Notes under the pieces: model-generated
Seen by the model: only the letters and a program-made list of their open reading frames with translations
Told to the model about the DNA's origin: nothing
Database searches by the model: none
Translations under genes and position numbers: made by a program
Shown here: positions 24,133 to 36,207 of the stretch, piece after piece
Layout: each line of letters opens with the position of its first letter
Numbering within the stretch: the stretch's first letter is position 1
Assembly: GCF_933775445.1 (NCBI RefSeq)
Contig: NC_065878.1
Coordinates: forward strand, 23,138,395-23,202,394
Source of the DNA: Argentina anserina
Lineage: Eukaryota > Streptophyta > Magnoliopsida > Rosales > Rosaceae
Reading direction: 5' to 3'
Length of the DNA: 64,000 bases

Positions 24133-26259
24133 TTAGACATTAAAGTTCATATTTGCTGTAACATGCTCCAAAGTTTTGTAAATCATGGTAAAATGAGGAT
24201 GGTTAGTATCATGTACAGTGAACTGATGAACTTGTAAATTTAACCGAATCCAACTGCATCCAGGATCCTTTTTCACTTTCAGTTTTCTCAATCTGTTTCT
24301 TGCATCGATCTTCTCCCCAAACTTCCCCTGTTGAGCATATATGTTGGATAAAATTACATACGTAGATATTGGTTTGGGATCCAAACTACTCATTTTCTCA
24401 GCCACCCGCTCAGCGAGTTCTATGTCCATCCACAACCAACAAGCATTGAGTAGTGTTCCCTAGATAACCCCATCTGGTTCAATAGGCATTTCTTCAATAA
24501 ATCCCATAGCTTCTTGTAGACGGCCAGACCGACCAAGAAGATCTACTGAGCATGCATAGTGTTCCAAACTTGGGTTTATCCCGCAAGTTTTTTCCATTAA
24601 GTCATTTATTCTCCTTCCTTTGTTGACTAGGCCAGAATGATTGCAGGCAGACAGAACCCCAAAAAAAGTGGCAGCAGGAGGGATGAATCCTTGCTTTAAC
24701 ATTTCCTCAAACAGAAAAACTGCCTCAGAGCCAAGCCCATGTAGTGCATACCCATTAATGAGAGCTGTCCAAGCTGCAACATTGGGTGAAGTAATGCTGT
24801 TAAAGGATGTTACTGCATCATTGATGCTGCCTCATTTCGAGTACATATCAATTAGAGAAGTTCCAACATACACATTTGAATCAAATGGTATCTTGATCAG
24901 CTGTGCATGGAGTACTTGTCCCAACTCAAGTGAACCAAGGCACGAACAGGAATGAAATAGAGCAGCGAATGTTGATCTTGTACGGTCTATTGATAATCTG
25001 CACATTGACATATATAGTTCCAGAGCCTCCTCATGCAGCTGATTATGAATATAACCCGACATCATAGCACTCCGTGTCACATGATCTCTTTCCCCTTTAG
25101 TTTCTTCAAATATCTGTAAAGCCTTATCAATCTCACCATCCCTACAATACATGGATATCATTGTATTGGAAGAAACTACAGTTCTGTGCTTCATACTCTC
25201 AAACAATCTCTTTGCCTCATCGACTTGATCCCTCATGGCATAACCTTTAATCATCAAATTATATGAAACTGAGTTCTTCTCTTTCACTCCATCAAAAACT
25301 CTCTCTGCATCTTCAATCCTACCCATCGATACAAGTCCCCCTATATATGCATTGGAAGCATTTAAATTCAGCTTCTCCATCCCTTCATAAACTCTCGCCG
25401 CAAACTCCACAGCTTGGCAATCACTATAAAACTCTATCAGCGCAACACTAACAAACACATCAAAATCAACCCCGCATTTCACTGAAAGTCCATGGACAAC
25501 CATCCCTTCCCGCAACGCCACCAGTGTCCCACAAGCCCTCACAGCAGAGTCGAAAGTAAACTCATTCGGCTTTACCTCACCACTCTCCCTCATCAACCCA
25601 AACAACTCCAAAGCCCTCCCACCATCCCCCCTCTTCACATACCCCGAAATCAAACTACTCCACGCCGCGACATCCTTCTTTGGCATCCTCCAGAACACCC
25701 CCGCCGCCCTCTCCATCATATTCCACTGCACATAACCAGCCACCAACACCCCCCACACCAGCTCATTCCCCCCACTCAACTCATCAAAAACCCTCTCAGC
25801 CTCCTCGAATTTCGCAACACTAGCGTAAAGATACAGCAACGCGCTCCCCACAACCTCGAACCTTGCCCACCCGGACTTCACCACCAAGCAATGCACCTCC
25901 ATTCCCTCCCTCCAATAACACCCCGAACGCGCTCACGCGCTGAGCACTGTCGTCACGGTGGAATCGTTTGGTCCTAGACATCTGTGATGCATGGCTGCAG
26001 CCACAGACAGGGCCTCGCAGAACCTGCCGCGCTTCGAGTACCCGGAAATGAGGGTGTTGTATGAGACGGCGGTTGGGTGGGGCATTTCGTCGAACAATTG
26101 GCGGGCAGTGTCGAGTTGGCCGGTTTTGCAGAGATTGTTGATGGAAATGTTGGTGGAGCGTGTGGTGGGGTGGTTGGTTTTTGAAGGTTGGTGAAGGGTT
26201 GAGAAGGGTTTGAGGGTTTGTTTCCAATGGGTTTGCTTCAGGGTTTGAAGTCGTGACAT
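24133..26259 (-). pseudogene. PLS-class PPR gene with three in-frame stops
   Basis: One continuous minus-strand frame of 709 codons, with no frameshift, reads as a pentatricopeptide-repeat protein of the PLS class with E and E+ motifs at the C-terminus (GCSWIRLNLQVHQFTVHD). Repeat hallmarks occur throughout: LFDEMPHPTAVSYNTLISGY, RVFDELSGGNELVWGVLVAGY, NVAAWTALINGYALHG. Three nonsense codons interrupt it: TGA at codon 109 (25935-25933), where LSAC is expected, TGA at codon 476 (24834-24832), where MYSKCG is expected, and TAG at codon 600 (24462-24460), where VIWGTLL is expected. Intact relatives would act in organellar RNA editing or processing. The start codon lies 59 bp from a solo LTR, so the promoter is probably lost. 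Three substitutions with no indels suggest fairly recent inactivation; sequencing error is less likely but possible. Confidence 0.85.
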
Positions 26260-26318
26260 GATTTTAGAGATGGCGGGAACGAACGTTGGCGCTAAATGGT
26301 GGCGGTTTGTACGTGTTT

Positions 26319-29033
26319 TGTAACGACCCCAAATTTTCGAGCCTAAAAACTCAAAATTTCAAAGTCGTTAGAACACCAAAAACAATCTCAAATAAATCGA
26401 AATAATTTAAGTGCACATCGGATCATCACTGAGTTATCAATACAACTCAGAAAACCAATTATTACAACCCAAATTTATAATTTACATTACGTAAGTTGGA
26501 ATGTAATAATCCTCACAATCTCTCACAAAATAGTCACACAAAATCCTCACACAAGCTGGAGGTAAATCACTTCAAGTCCTCTGAGCGGTCCGTCAATTCC
26601 CGCTAATCTACACCTGCGGAGTCATCCACTACACCATCGAATTGGTGCACCGGGATTGTAAACACAAACCCGGTAAGCTTTACAGCTCGTATGAGTAAAA
26701 TGAAAACATATAACTCGCATATCAATATATACGAAAATCCACAAAACAAACAAATATAAATGCACTCATGAGTCAGTGGACGGCCCATCTGGTTGTCCCA
26801 AAGAAAAAGAAGCGCTCATGAGAAATTAAGTAACCCTTCTGGTTACCCAAATGCATTTATAATACGGGTACCAAGAACGCTGGTACACATCTGTTACCCC
26901 TCTCGTAATACACCGCTGATATTGGATAGCCACCCGCTACCCAACATCCAAAATAAACTGAGTACCCATGAGCAGATAACCACCCGTTACCTCACATGCA
27001 GTACTAAGGCAGACAGACTAGAGCTCTAACTGTATCGTAACTTTCGCCCGGCCAAAGGCTAGGTTTCGACTTGCCAACACGTACAATTATCTCACATTAT
27101 ATTGTACCAAAAATCAGGTCCGAAGACAATTCACATTTTAACAATCTCAATGTTAAAATTACGTACAATAATCTCACATCATATTGTACCAAAAATCAAA
27201 TCACATGCTCAATATTTAATTCTCGTCATTCGAAATGACCAATTCCAATGAATTCATAACAGTATATAATATAGCAAACTATATATATATGTACTTATTA
27301 CCATTTATACGATATATATGTAATCCACTATATTGTATACGTGTCGTAATTCAATATTAAAAACTCTTGCAAAATCTTGAATCACCGCAAGGGTAGATTC
27401 GTAAATAAGTGAGATTTTACTCACCTTAACGACTCGACCGTAATTCCACAATTCCCGATGATAATTCCTTTCCTCGGTTTAACGATCACCTTGAAAAGAT
27501 AAGAAAAGAATTTAGAATCGTTTTGTAACCTTTAAATGCCGAAACAGTAATAATCGGTTACTGTTCAGCAATTTTCGGTTTTACGAAGTTACTGTTCATT
27601 GGTACTATTCACTGTTACTATTCCCGGATACTGTACAACTATGAAATTAATACGTATTTCTGTACGTATAAATATTATATACGTATAAATACTATATACG
27701 TATTTCTGTACGTATAAATACTATATACGTATTTCTGTACGTATAAATATTAATACGTATTTCTGTACGTATAAATATTAATACGTATTTCTGTACGTAT
27801 AAATATTAATACGTATGTCTGTACGTATAAATATTAATACGTATTTCTGTACGTATAAATATTAATACGTATTTCTGTACGTATACGTACGATTTAAATG
27901 TAAATACAAATTCAGTAAATAAAATTTACTAAATTACCCTTTTACAAAATTACTTTTTTTACATTTACTGAAAGTAATTTATATTTACATTTACCGAAGG
28001 TAAAATTTAATTACATTACCGTGGTAAATAAAAATTACATTTACATTTACCGTACACAGTAAATTACCAAAATACCCTTATGTCGAAACCGTTCACACCG
28101 CCGCACGTGGCGGCGCGTGTGGCACACGCGCCACCTCCGGCAGGCCGCGCGTGGGGCCCACGCGCCGAGGCTAACCACGGCGCGTATCACGCCACCGCCA
28201 CCACCAAACTTCTGCTCTCTTCCTCCGCTACCTCCACACGGCGTCACACCGTGCTTAGCCCCCTCAACACGCTCCCACGCGCCGCCTAAGGCGACCATAT
28301 CTCTCCTCCTTCCTCCTCCGTTTCTCCTCTTCCAATCCACCATCAAAACATCAAATAGCCACACCAATCCATCAATATAGTAAAACCCTTACCTCGTCGA
28401 AACTCTAGAACCATTGGTGAGTCGCCGGAGATGCACCCATGAAGGAGACAGTTTTTGCCGAATCTTGGGGTAGCTGGTGAAGCTCCGGCGCTGCGTGGGA
28501 TGGCGTGTCGAGCTCGGGGTTGACCGTAGGAGGCCGTGCGACGCTCGTAGTGCCGGCGGTGAGGCTCACGGACGTGCGGTGGTGGAGATCGGGGAGGGAG
28601 AGTGAAGGTTTCGGGAGAGAGTGTCGAGAGGGAGAGAGGGAGAGAGAGAGAGGGAGGCGGAAACGAAAGGGTTTCCTCTTATGGAAACCCTAGTTAAAAA
28701 AATTTCCTTTTTATACTAGTTTCCAAATCGGAAACTAACTTCCGACGTGAATAACTTTTACGTACGATGTCCGTTTCAACCGTGTCACATACTCACGAAC
28801 TCGTATCGACGAGCTCTACAACTTTCATGAAGAAAGTTTTCGCAACCGAGTGACGGAATAAAAGTCGGTAAAATCGTTCAGAAACGTAACGTTTTTCGAA
28901 TAATCGTTTCTAAAACGTTTCCGTTTTTCGTTTCAAAGTATCGCAACCATCACATTCGTTTTTAAAACAAACTTCACAACTTAAAAAAATTTAAATTGAA
29001 CCAAATATTATTTTGAAATTTAGGGTTATTACA
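26319..29033. mobile_element. Solo LTR, 2.7 kb, probably Ty3/gypsy
   Basis: It begins TGTAACGACCC and ends GGGTTATTACA, imperfect inverted ends with the TG...CA termini of an LTR. TGTTT flanks both sides exactly (26314-26318 and 29034-29038), a 5-bp target-site duplication. There is no internal domain, primer-binding site or polyprotein between these ends, so it is a solo LTR left by recombination of a full element. It contains a tandem array at 27.65-27.89 kb and a GC-rich tract at 28.08-28.64 kb that opens several chance reading frames. The gypsy assignment rests on LTR length and the TGTAACGACCC start and is tentative. Confidence 0.85.
27650..27893. repeat. Tandem array of a 28-bp unit with TACGTA palindromes
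   Basis: About eight units of TACGTATTTCTG plus TACGTATAAATATTAA (28 bp) in tandem, the first ones slightly variant. Each unit has two TACGTA palindromes and so can form small hairpins. The array lies inside the solo LTR. Confidence 0.9.
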
Positions 29034-29038
29034 TGTTT

Positions 29039-30499
29039 GCTGCCTAAACGCAGCGTTTTTGGTTTCTCCCTCTTATTTTTGCAATTTGTATTTAAACTTG
29101 GAAACTTTAGAAAGTTAAATGGACTTGCATGTCATAGAAGAATTTATGTTATTTCTATACCTGAAACTGTTTTTTTTCTCGTGCAACTAATTTCGTCAAT
29201 CTAGAGTAAAATAGAGGTGAGTGAGAGTTGAAAAAAAATATAACCAGATTAGAGATTGGTTTAGCACCATCAATAAAACATAAAACTCAAATTTGGTCCA
29301 CGTAATTTTTTTTTAGAAAAGAAAACTTATATGTCACCAAAAAAATATTTACAATTACACCAGGACTATCGCAAAGGCAATAGACATAAGTCAATAAGAC
29401 CCAATTCCGAACTAAAAGAAGTCTGATTCCAAAAGTAGCCGATAACATATTCGTTGCCAATCTCAATAAGATAACCGCTTTAGTAGCATCACATACCAAA
29501 ACATCCGGCATATTTGCAGAGACATCATCTCTATTACATTGACACCCAGAAAAGAACCGGTATTAAGATAATCATTGGACATGACACGCATTATAAACAT
29601 GTGCACTCAACGACATGACCAAACCGACGTTGAATGAGCAGGGACGAAAGCAACATGAAAACCTAAAAAAAGACTTGGACCAAATGCCCATGTACAATAC
29701 CCAACCCATCCCATAAAGTCCAGGCCCACCAGCTTGAATCTCCAGAGGTTAGCAGAACGTCACCAACCTGTGGACACGCCGCCGCCTTCCATCCACAGAG
29801 AAAACACCGACGACACAAACATCACCAAAAGCCACCGCCGTCGAGAATGAGACAAAGGTGCAGCACACTTCTAAAATCATCCCAGCACAAGGCGTCAAAG
29901 GCCGACCCAGAGCCGCAATGCAACTTATATATTTATATATTTTTTTGAAAGGATATATCTTTTTTTTTTGTTACATGAACTTTCACAATTCGATTTATAG
30001 TATTTCTTCTAGGCACATCAGAATGAGGTCTCATTTCTCTAGTAAAACATGAAGCCCATTCCAACCAAAAAAAAAACTCGGATCGAATGGATCAATCAAA
30101 CCCATCAAACGAACCCTATCTCATATTCTAACAACAATTCAGAAAAAAAGAATGCATTAACATTAATGACATACGATTGTGACCAAAAATTGAGGAGGAA
30201 AATGCATTATATAAAGAACAAAACATAACTCAGAAACTGATCTCTGATCCACCACGCGTCCAGCAGTCTAAACCCTATACAAGCGCCCTTCATGCACGAA
30301 GCCACGTACGTACCAGACTCCTTCCCTTCAGATTTGCACTGTTATGTTCTTCAGCCTTGACTAGTTCTATAGTTCGATTATTAATCAAACTATAACATCA
30401 CCGGCCAATAAATTGGTACAAACTTTCTCTACATTTCTGTGCAATCCCAAGTTTCTGATAGTCACTAGAAAAAGTAAAACACAGTCAGATAGAGCTAAA
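29039..30499. other. Intergenic region with a probable retroelement fragment
   Basis: A minus-strand poly-A-like tract (T run at 29307-29315 on plus) next to 29.3-29.5 kb could be the 3' end of a truncated LINE- or SINE-like element. CCGCCG-rich text at 29.78-29.85 kb looks unlike its AT-rich surroundings. Neither has clear boundaries. The last 100 bp are the leader of the next gene. Confidence 0.3.
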
Positions 30500-32315
30500 A
30501 TGGTGAAGCTAGCATCGGCGCGTGAGGCCCGACTGTACGGTCCGCGGTTGAGCCGGAACCGCGCCGAGTACATAAACGCCGGGCTTTACGTTTTCGCCAC
30601 GGCGGTGCTAGTTGGCGGGTTTGCGGCTGAGCTGTCTAATGAGCCAAAATCAGGTCTTGTTCTTATGCTCATAGGGTTTGCGCTGGTTTTTCTAGTGAAT
30701 TTGCACGATCTGTTGGCCCATCTGGCCGGGTTCGATTACCGGTTGAGAATGATGGAGCTGGACTTGCAGCTTGCTTTCGTTGAGTTTGCGGTTCCGGTGG
30801 TGCAGGCTTTGGGTTCGGTTCTCTGGTTCTTGGCTATTCTTTTCCTCTTCATTCAGGTATATATATGAACAAGCACATATATCTTATATATATCTTAATT
30901 CTGTACGTATCGATATCATGTGTGTTCTAAGTTCAAGTGCCGGTTATGCATTAAGCGAGTTTCAATTTCCCTGAACTGATGTATTAGTATATGCACGGTT
31001 CACTATGGAGATGCAATCATAAGGGGGAAATTGGAACGACACACATGCATGTATAAAGGATCGACTGATAAAGTTAGGAACCTTTTTTTTTGTTCTTCTC
31101 CACATTAGAGTTTTTGTTTGAGTAAAAATGCAAATTTTTAATGGGAGATCAAGCTTTGAGATAGAATATTTACTTCGCAACGAGATAGAATAGTCCGTCC
31201 AAAACCCTCCTTCTCAAAAGAGAGAAAAATAGTCTAATTCCCTGTTCCAATGCTCTTCGATCTCTTCATCCGTGTAACCATAACGTACAAAGAGCAGTGT
31301 GAGTTTTCTTCAATAATGATCATGTTCCTAGTGGTCGTATTTCTTATAGAAAGTAACCATTAGTTAATATCCAATCTTGTGGTACGTTAAACTAAAGAAT
31401 GAAAGTCTGGATGCTATCATGGACAACCTTAAACTGCAGTAATGAATCTAATGATATTAATATGTATTCATTTGTGGTGACTTTTGATATAGTGTGCACA
31501 TTTAAGTGCAGGCTGAGAAAGGATATGGCTACTACAAGCTTGAGAAACATGCCATCAATATGCTTATTGCTGGCCCTGTTTTATGGTTGCTTGGTTCAAT
31601 CCACAACTCGTGTCAAATTTATGAGAGATCAGATGGACACGTCCAAATCTTACAACAGAGTGTACAGATTCCATTTCTCATTGCTAGTGTATTGTTAACA
31701 ATAGGCTCGATTCTTAATATCCTTGAGCAAGGAGGAGTAGTATATCATGGCCTCGAGCTACTGGTAAGTTAGTTGCCACAAGTAAAATTATAATTCAGGG
31801 CCAGGTTGGTCATGCATGTGTGCAAGCTTCTGGAGGTGCTACAAGCAATAGTTGAAAGCACATATGGTAGTGTTGTACATAAGTCACATAATTTGATAAA
31901 CATAGAAACACATTTTAGTACTTGATTTCATTGTGCACTTCTGTACTGCATGGCTACATGAGCACTGTTGAATAGACCCTTTAGCGCGCTGCTCTGGTTC
32001 TATGATTTGCAGGGTGGGACTTGGATATGGATGGGCATATTTGGCAGCATATTGCTCTTTGTTGGAGGCTTAGCAAATGTGGTGAAGGTGTTCAAGATGC
32101 AACAAATGGATGACGGTGCCATCCTAAGGCTCGAGAAGTTGAGAGGAGGGGCACAGGAACGACTTGTGCATGAAAGGGAAGGCCAGGTTCCTCTTATTCC
32201 AGAAGATCAAAGGAGGAGAAATAGACAACTATCCCAGCAGCAGCAGGAACCAAGTATCCATAGTGCAGCACCACAGCCCACTCCTTATAAAGATGTCCTT
32301 GTTGGTCAGAGTTAA
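30500..32315 (+). CDS. Plant membrane protein of unknown function, six predicted spans
   Basis: Three exons (30500-30856, 31512-31763, 32013-32315), all phase 0, encode 303 residues. I chose the ATG beginning MVKLASAREARLYGP because the open frame upstream lacks an ATG nearby. Hydrophobic stretches lie at about residues 24-45, 51-75, 93-119, 136-155, 172-196 and 204-225. Between spans 2 and 3 is a conserved-looking NLHDLLAHLAGFDYRLRMME segment. The C-terminal 75 residues are hydrophilic, with a Gln run (RQLSQQQQEP). The exon layout and composition are those of a real, conserved plant gene, but I do not know a function. It has no signal peptide and no catalytic motif that I can see. Confidence 0.85.
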
Positions 32316-33600
32316 TTGATCAGTGTTTAATGGTACATTACTCTTGTGATCCAAAAAGCTCAGTTTCAAACGTTGGTTTGCAACAATTTCAGTCTTCGGT
32401 GACGAAAGATCAAGATACTATAAAAACTATTTTGTGTTGGATTTTCAGATATATATAAATGAAAAATTATTTGTGTAATCCATATACATAAATGTTAATT
32501 AGGTATTACATCTTTTAAGGGGTTGGTAACCATAAAGTCTGTTGTGGATATGGAGCTAAGAACTACTCCAGTATAAACTCGTTGTTTTTGTCTAGTACAA
32601 TTATACAAACTAAAATTCGTTGTTTTCGTCTAGTATAATTATACAAACTGATCAACAGTCTGTGCTACTTTTGAGAATGGTTAATGAACTAATGGAGTCG
32701 ACTAACACTAAAATCATTAAATTATTATATATATCCGCCACATATCTCATTATTTTAATATTATTGGTCTATTTTTTATTGTGATTTTTTCTGATTAGTT
32801 ATTATATGTAAATAAATTTTTGTCATTTTCACTGCGTGCATATTAATTATACTATGACGTAATATGATTGGCTATGTACACTACATGGTAATATCACGCG
32901 GTGTGGTGGTTACACAAAATAACTACTCATACCAAGTAATTAAATACCGTACACGTCTAAGGAATCCTATTTTGGCGTTGGTTTTCATGATATCTGATTC
33001 GTTACCTAAATCACATATTATTAATACACATACAGTTAAAAAACTACATTTTACATTTGCAATTTCTATTCTTCTTAAAGTATAGTAATAAGCTAAATTC
33101 TAGCAGTTAAACGACATGTATATTGAGACAACTGAAATCTGGCAGTTGAACGACATGTACATTGAGATTTTGTAAATTTAGCATTGTAATGTTATAGTCG
33201 TAGGTGTAACTAGAAACATGATCTAAGGTCAAACCCATGTGTAACACTCCTATTCATAAATCCTCCAACAAATTATATTTAGTTGCCTCTAACATCATAA
33301 GTTCCATTGTTTTATTAAACTGAAAACACACCCATATACAAATACATCTATATATTGGTGTCGCATCCAAATTGTGAATAACAAATATCACATTGATTTT
33401 GCATGCACATACCCGTAACCCGTTAACATTGTGATGAGCCAAATTTCATTCAATTTCAGATGCTCTTCACACTTTCACGCAATCATCATTGGGCCCTTAC
33501 GCCCGGGCTCACATTAGGGCAGTGTAAAGCCCACTGAATCAGCGAAATTTCGGGTTAAACCCGCGTCTGGCCCAAACCCGACAAACCTACTACTAGTATC
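32316..33600. other. Intergenic region with short direct duplications
   Basis: AT-rich. Two local duplications are visible: a unit of about 37 bp with TCGTTGTTTTTGTCTAGTA at 32579 and a variant at 32617, and GCAGTTAAACGACATGTATAT at 33103 with a variant at 33141. No gene is seen. The last 100 bp are probably promoter of the GAR synthetase gene. Confidence 0.45.
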
Positions 33601-34105
33601 CCAGTCACAGCTCCTCTCTCCTCCTCAATTCTCCAAGCTTTACCCTAATTGCTTCAGACTCCATAATCTCGTGCTCAATCTCAAGCCTCTACCGCCGCAA
33701 CAGCCTGCCTTTCACTCCTCTCGGAATCACCGGAGCTCAGCCCCGTCGGAATTTTTAGGTATTAAACTCTCCCCTCACCTCCAATCTCTTCCGATTCTGC
33801 TTTCAATTCGCTCCGAATTTCTTAGTCTTCAATCTTCAACATGTATGCCTTTATATTCTGTGTTTTGAATCTTGATTAGGAAATAGCTTTTCGTTTTTGG
33901 CTTATGCTTTAGAAAATAGCTGAATTCGGATGAGTATTTTGTCCTAGTTTTAAATTTGAATCACACAAATACATACATACGTATATAAGTGTGTGTAGAT
34001 ATACACCGGTATGTAAAATGATTAATGGTTAAACGCCAGGGAGGGATTGGATTTTCAAGAAGAAGAAAGAGAAAGAGGAGAGGGAAATTTTCGGTGTCGT
34101 TAGAT

Positions 34106-35665
34106 ATGAGTTGTGCAACTTTGAACCTGGTTGGAGTTGCTTCTCTGCCGAAACGCAACGGCAGCGCTCGCGGCATTAGCTTCCGAAAGCCTTTCCTATC
34201 GTTTACGCAGCCGCTGCGCCGCTATTGCCATCTCAATGGCAGAGGGGTGTCTGTTTCTATCGCCTGTCGTGCGCGGCGGCCGTGCATTTCCTTTTGTGCC
34301 AGAACTAGTGCTGCTGTTACGGAAGAAGAAGAAGAAGAAGAGAGGGTGATTGTTTTGGTTGTTGGTGGAGGGGGGAGGGAGCATGCTCTTTGCTATGCGT
34401 TGAAGCGTTCCCCTACTTGTGATGCAGTATTTTGTGCTCCTGGCAATGTTGGAATTTCCAGCTCTGGGGTCGCCACGTGTATTTCAGACCTTGACATCTT
34501 TGATAGCTCGGCTGTAATTTCCTTCTGCCGCAAATGGGGTGTGGGACTGGTTGTTGTTGGACCTGAGGCCCCTCTGGTTGCGGGGCTTGTGAATGATCTG
34601 CTTAAGGCTGGGATTCATGCTTTTGGTCCGTCGTCGGAGGCTGCTGCTTTGGAAGGATCCAAGAACTTTATGAAATCTTTGTGTGACAAATATGGAATTC
34701 CTACTGCTAAGTATCGGACATTTACTGACCCATCTGCCGCAAAGGAATACATAAAAGAGCAAGGGGTACCTATTGTTGTTAAAGCAGATGGATTGGCTGC
34801 TGGAAAAGGTGTTATTGTTGCAATGAATTTGGATGAGGCTATTGAAGCTGTGGATTCAATGCTTGTAAACGACGCTTTTGGTTCTGCTGGTTGTCGTGTA
34901 GTTATTGAGGAATATTTGGAAGGAGAAGAAGTGTCTTTCTTTGCACTAGTCGATGGAGAGAATGCTATACCTCTGGAATCTGCTCAGGACCATAAACGGG
35001 TTGGGGATGGTGATACAGGACCTAATACTGGTGGAATGGGTGCATACTCACCTGCTCCCATCCTAACAAAAGAACTTCAAGATGTAGTCATGAAATCTAT
35101 CATTCTCCCCACAGTGAAAGGAATGTTGGCAGAGGGCTGCAAGTTTGTTGGGGTTTTATATGCTGGGCTCATGATTGAGAAGAAGTCTGGATCACCTAAG
35201 CTAATTGAGTACAACGTCCGCTTTGGTGATCCAGAATGTCAGGTTTTGATGGTTAGGCTGGAGTCTGATTTGGCACGAGTTCTACTTGCTGCTTGTAAAG
35301 GACAGTTGAGTGGAGTGTCTTTGGAGTGGTCGGCTGGGTCAGCCATGGTGGTTGTAATGGCGAGTAAAGGATATCCAGGGCCATACGAGAAGGGAAGTGT
35401 GATTGTAAACCTTGATGAAGCAGAGAATGTTGCTCCATCAGTTGTTGTATTTCATGCTGGAACTGCATTAGATTCAGATGGAAACTTGATTGCTGCTGGG
35501 GGGCGTGTTCTTGGGGTGACTGCCAAGGGAAGAGATCTTAAAGAGGCACGGGAAAGGGCCTATCAAGGTGTTGAACAGATTAATTGGCCAGGAGGGTTTT
35601 ACCGCCGTGATATAGGATGGAGAGCCCTTGCTCCTCTAAAAGACAATTTTGTAACTGGTGGCTAG
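34106..35665 (+). CDS. PUR2: Phosphoribosylamine-glycine ligase (GAR synthetase), plastid
   Basis: A single coding exon of 519 residues catalyses ATP-dependent joining of glycine to phosphoribosylamine, the second step of purine synthesis, which plants run in plastids and mitochondria. The core starts with VLVVGGGGREHAL (about residues 83-95) and continues with VVGPEAPLVAG, the ATP-grasp segment VKADGLAAGKGV, GPNTGGMGAYSP and EYNVRFGDPECQ, all family hallmarks. About 75 N-terminal residues rich in Ser, Arg and Ala look like a transit peptide. An in-frame ATG at 34025 exists, but a probable 5'-UTR intron (33759-34039, TTTAG|GTATT to CGCCAG) would remove it, so I place the start at MSCATLNL. 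The body matches bacterial PurD length of about 430 residues. Confidence 0.95.
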   Translation: MSCATLNLVGVASLPKRNGSARGISFRKPFLSFTQPLRRYCHLNGRGVSVSIACRARRPCISFCARTSAAVTEEEEEEERVIVLVVGGGGREHALCYALKRSPTCDAVFCAPGNVGISSSGVATCISDLDIFDSSAVISFCRKWGVGLVVVGPEAPLVAGLVNDLLKAGIHAFGPSSEAAALEGSKNFMKSLCDKYGIPTAKYRTFTDPSAAKEYIKEQGVPIVVKADGLAAGKGVIVAMNLDEAIEAVDSMLVNDAFGSAGCRVVIEEYLEGEEVSFFALVDGENAIPLESAQDHKRVGDGDTGPNTGGMGAYSPAPILTKELQDVVMKSIILPTVKGMLAEGCKFVGVLYAGLMIEKKSGSPKLIEYNVRFGDPECQVLMVRLESDLARVLLAACKGQLSGVSLEWSAGSAMVVVMASKGYPGPYEKGSVIVNLDEAENVAPSVVVFHAGTALDSDGNLIAAGGRVLGVTAKGRDLKEARERAYQGVEQINWPGGFYRRDIGWRALAPLKDNFVTGG

Positions 35666-36207
35666 ACTAAGTGAAAGTATGTACTAGTGGTCATTAGAAG
35701 AGAATGAGAATTTTCATGTTGCTTAACAAATTATGATGTCTGATATTTGAGATTTTCTTCAGAAGTAGAAATCCCGCAGTTTCAACTGTTGACCCATCAT
35801 TTAAAAACCACAACATGTTCAAGTCGTGTATTTGACAATAACTAAGGTTTTTTTAAAAGAAAAAAGTAATATTAAATTGATGTAAGCATCAGATATCAGT
35901 TATATCACTTATGCATATATGGTTGAACAGATGTATACTAAATATATCTATGGATGTCTATTTGTATTTGTCAACGAGGCAATGCTATATGTGGAGGAAA
36001 GGAAAAATGGTAATGTGTATACACACTTATGTGTAGCTTTGTGCATCTGATTAAACCTGACAGGGGTGTATGTGACTTCTGCTTACATTGCTTAGTTGGT
36101 GTTTTAATTAAGATAAGCTATATTCATTTTATGCTGTATGAGAGAATCCAGTTTTGAAGGGAACTGAATATTTATCAGGTGTTGTTTTGTAGGTGACGGT
36201 TTGTGTA
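35666..36207. other. Intergenic and PTB leader
   Basis: No coding sequence other than leader. TTTTGTAG at 36185-36192 looks like a 5'-UTR intron acceptor just before the PTB start codon; the matching donor was not identified with confidence. Confidence 0.4.

Noticed and set aside
25933..25935. Stop-codon read-through, selenocysteine or RNA editing as an explanation of the TGA codons in the PPR
   Set aside because: Flowering plants lack selenoproteins, U-to-C editing would give Arg rather than Cys, and the third stop is TAG.
25492..25977. 161-codon plus-strand open frame opposite the PPR pseudogene
   Set aside because: It is antisense to a strongly supported PPR frame, is low-complexity (Pro, His, Gln) and has no motif; it is a shadow of the GC-biased repeat codons.
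28047..28367. 106-codon minus frame and overlapping plus frames in the GC-rich part of the solo LTR
   Set aside because: GC-rich sequence lacks stop codons by composition. The frames are on both strands, have no motif and lie inside an LTR.
34025..34105. Upstream in-frame ATG as the start of GAR synthetase
   Set aside because: It probably lies inside a 5'-UTR intron (33759-34039), and its Arg/Lys-rich extension is unlike a plastid transit peptide start.
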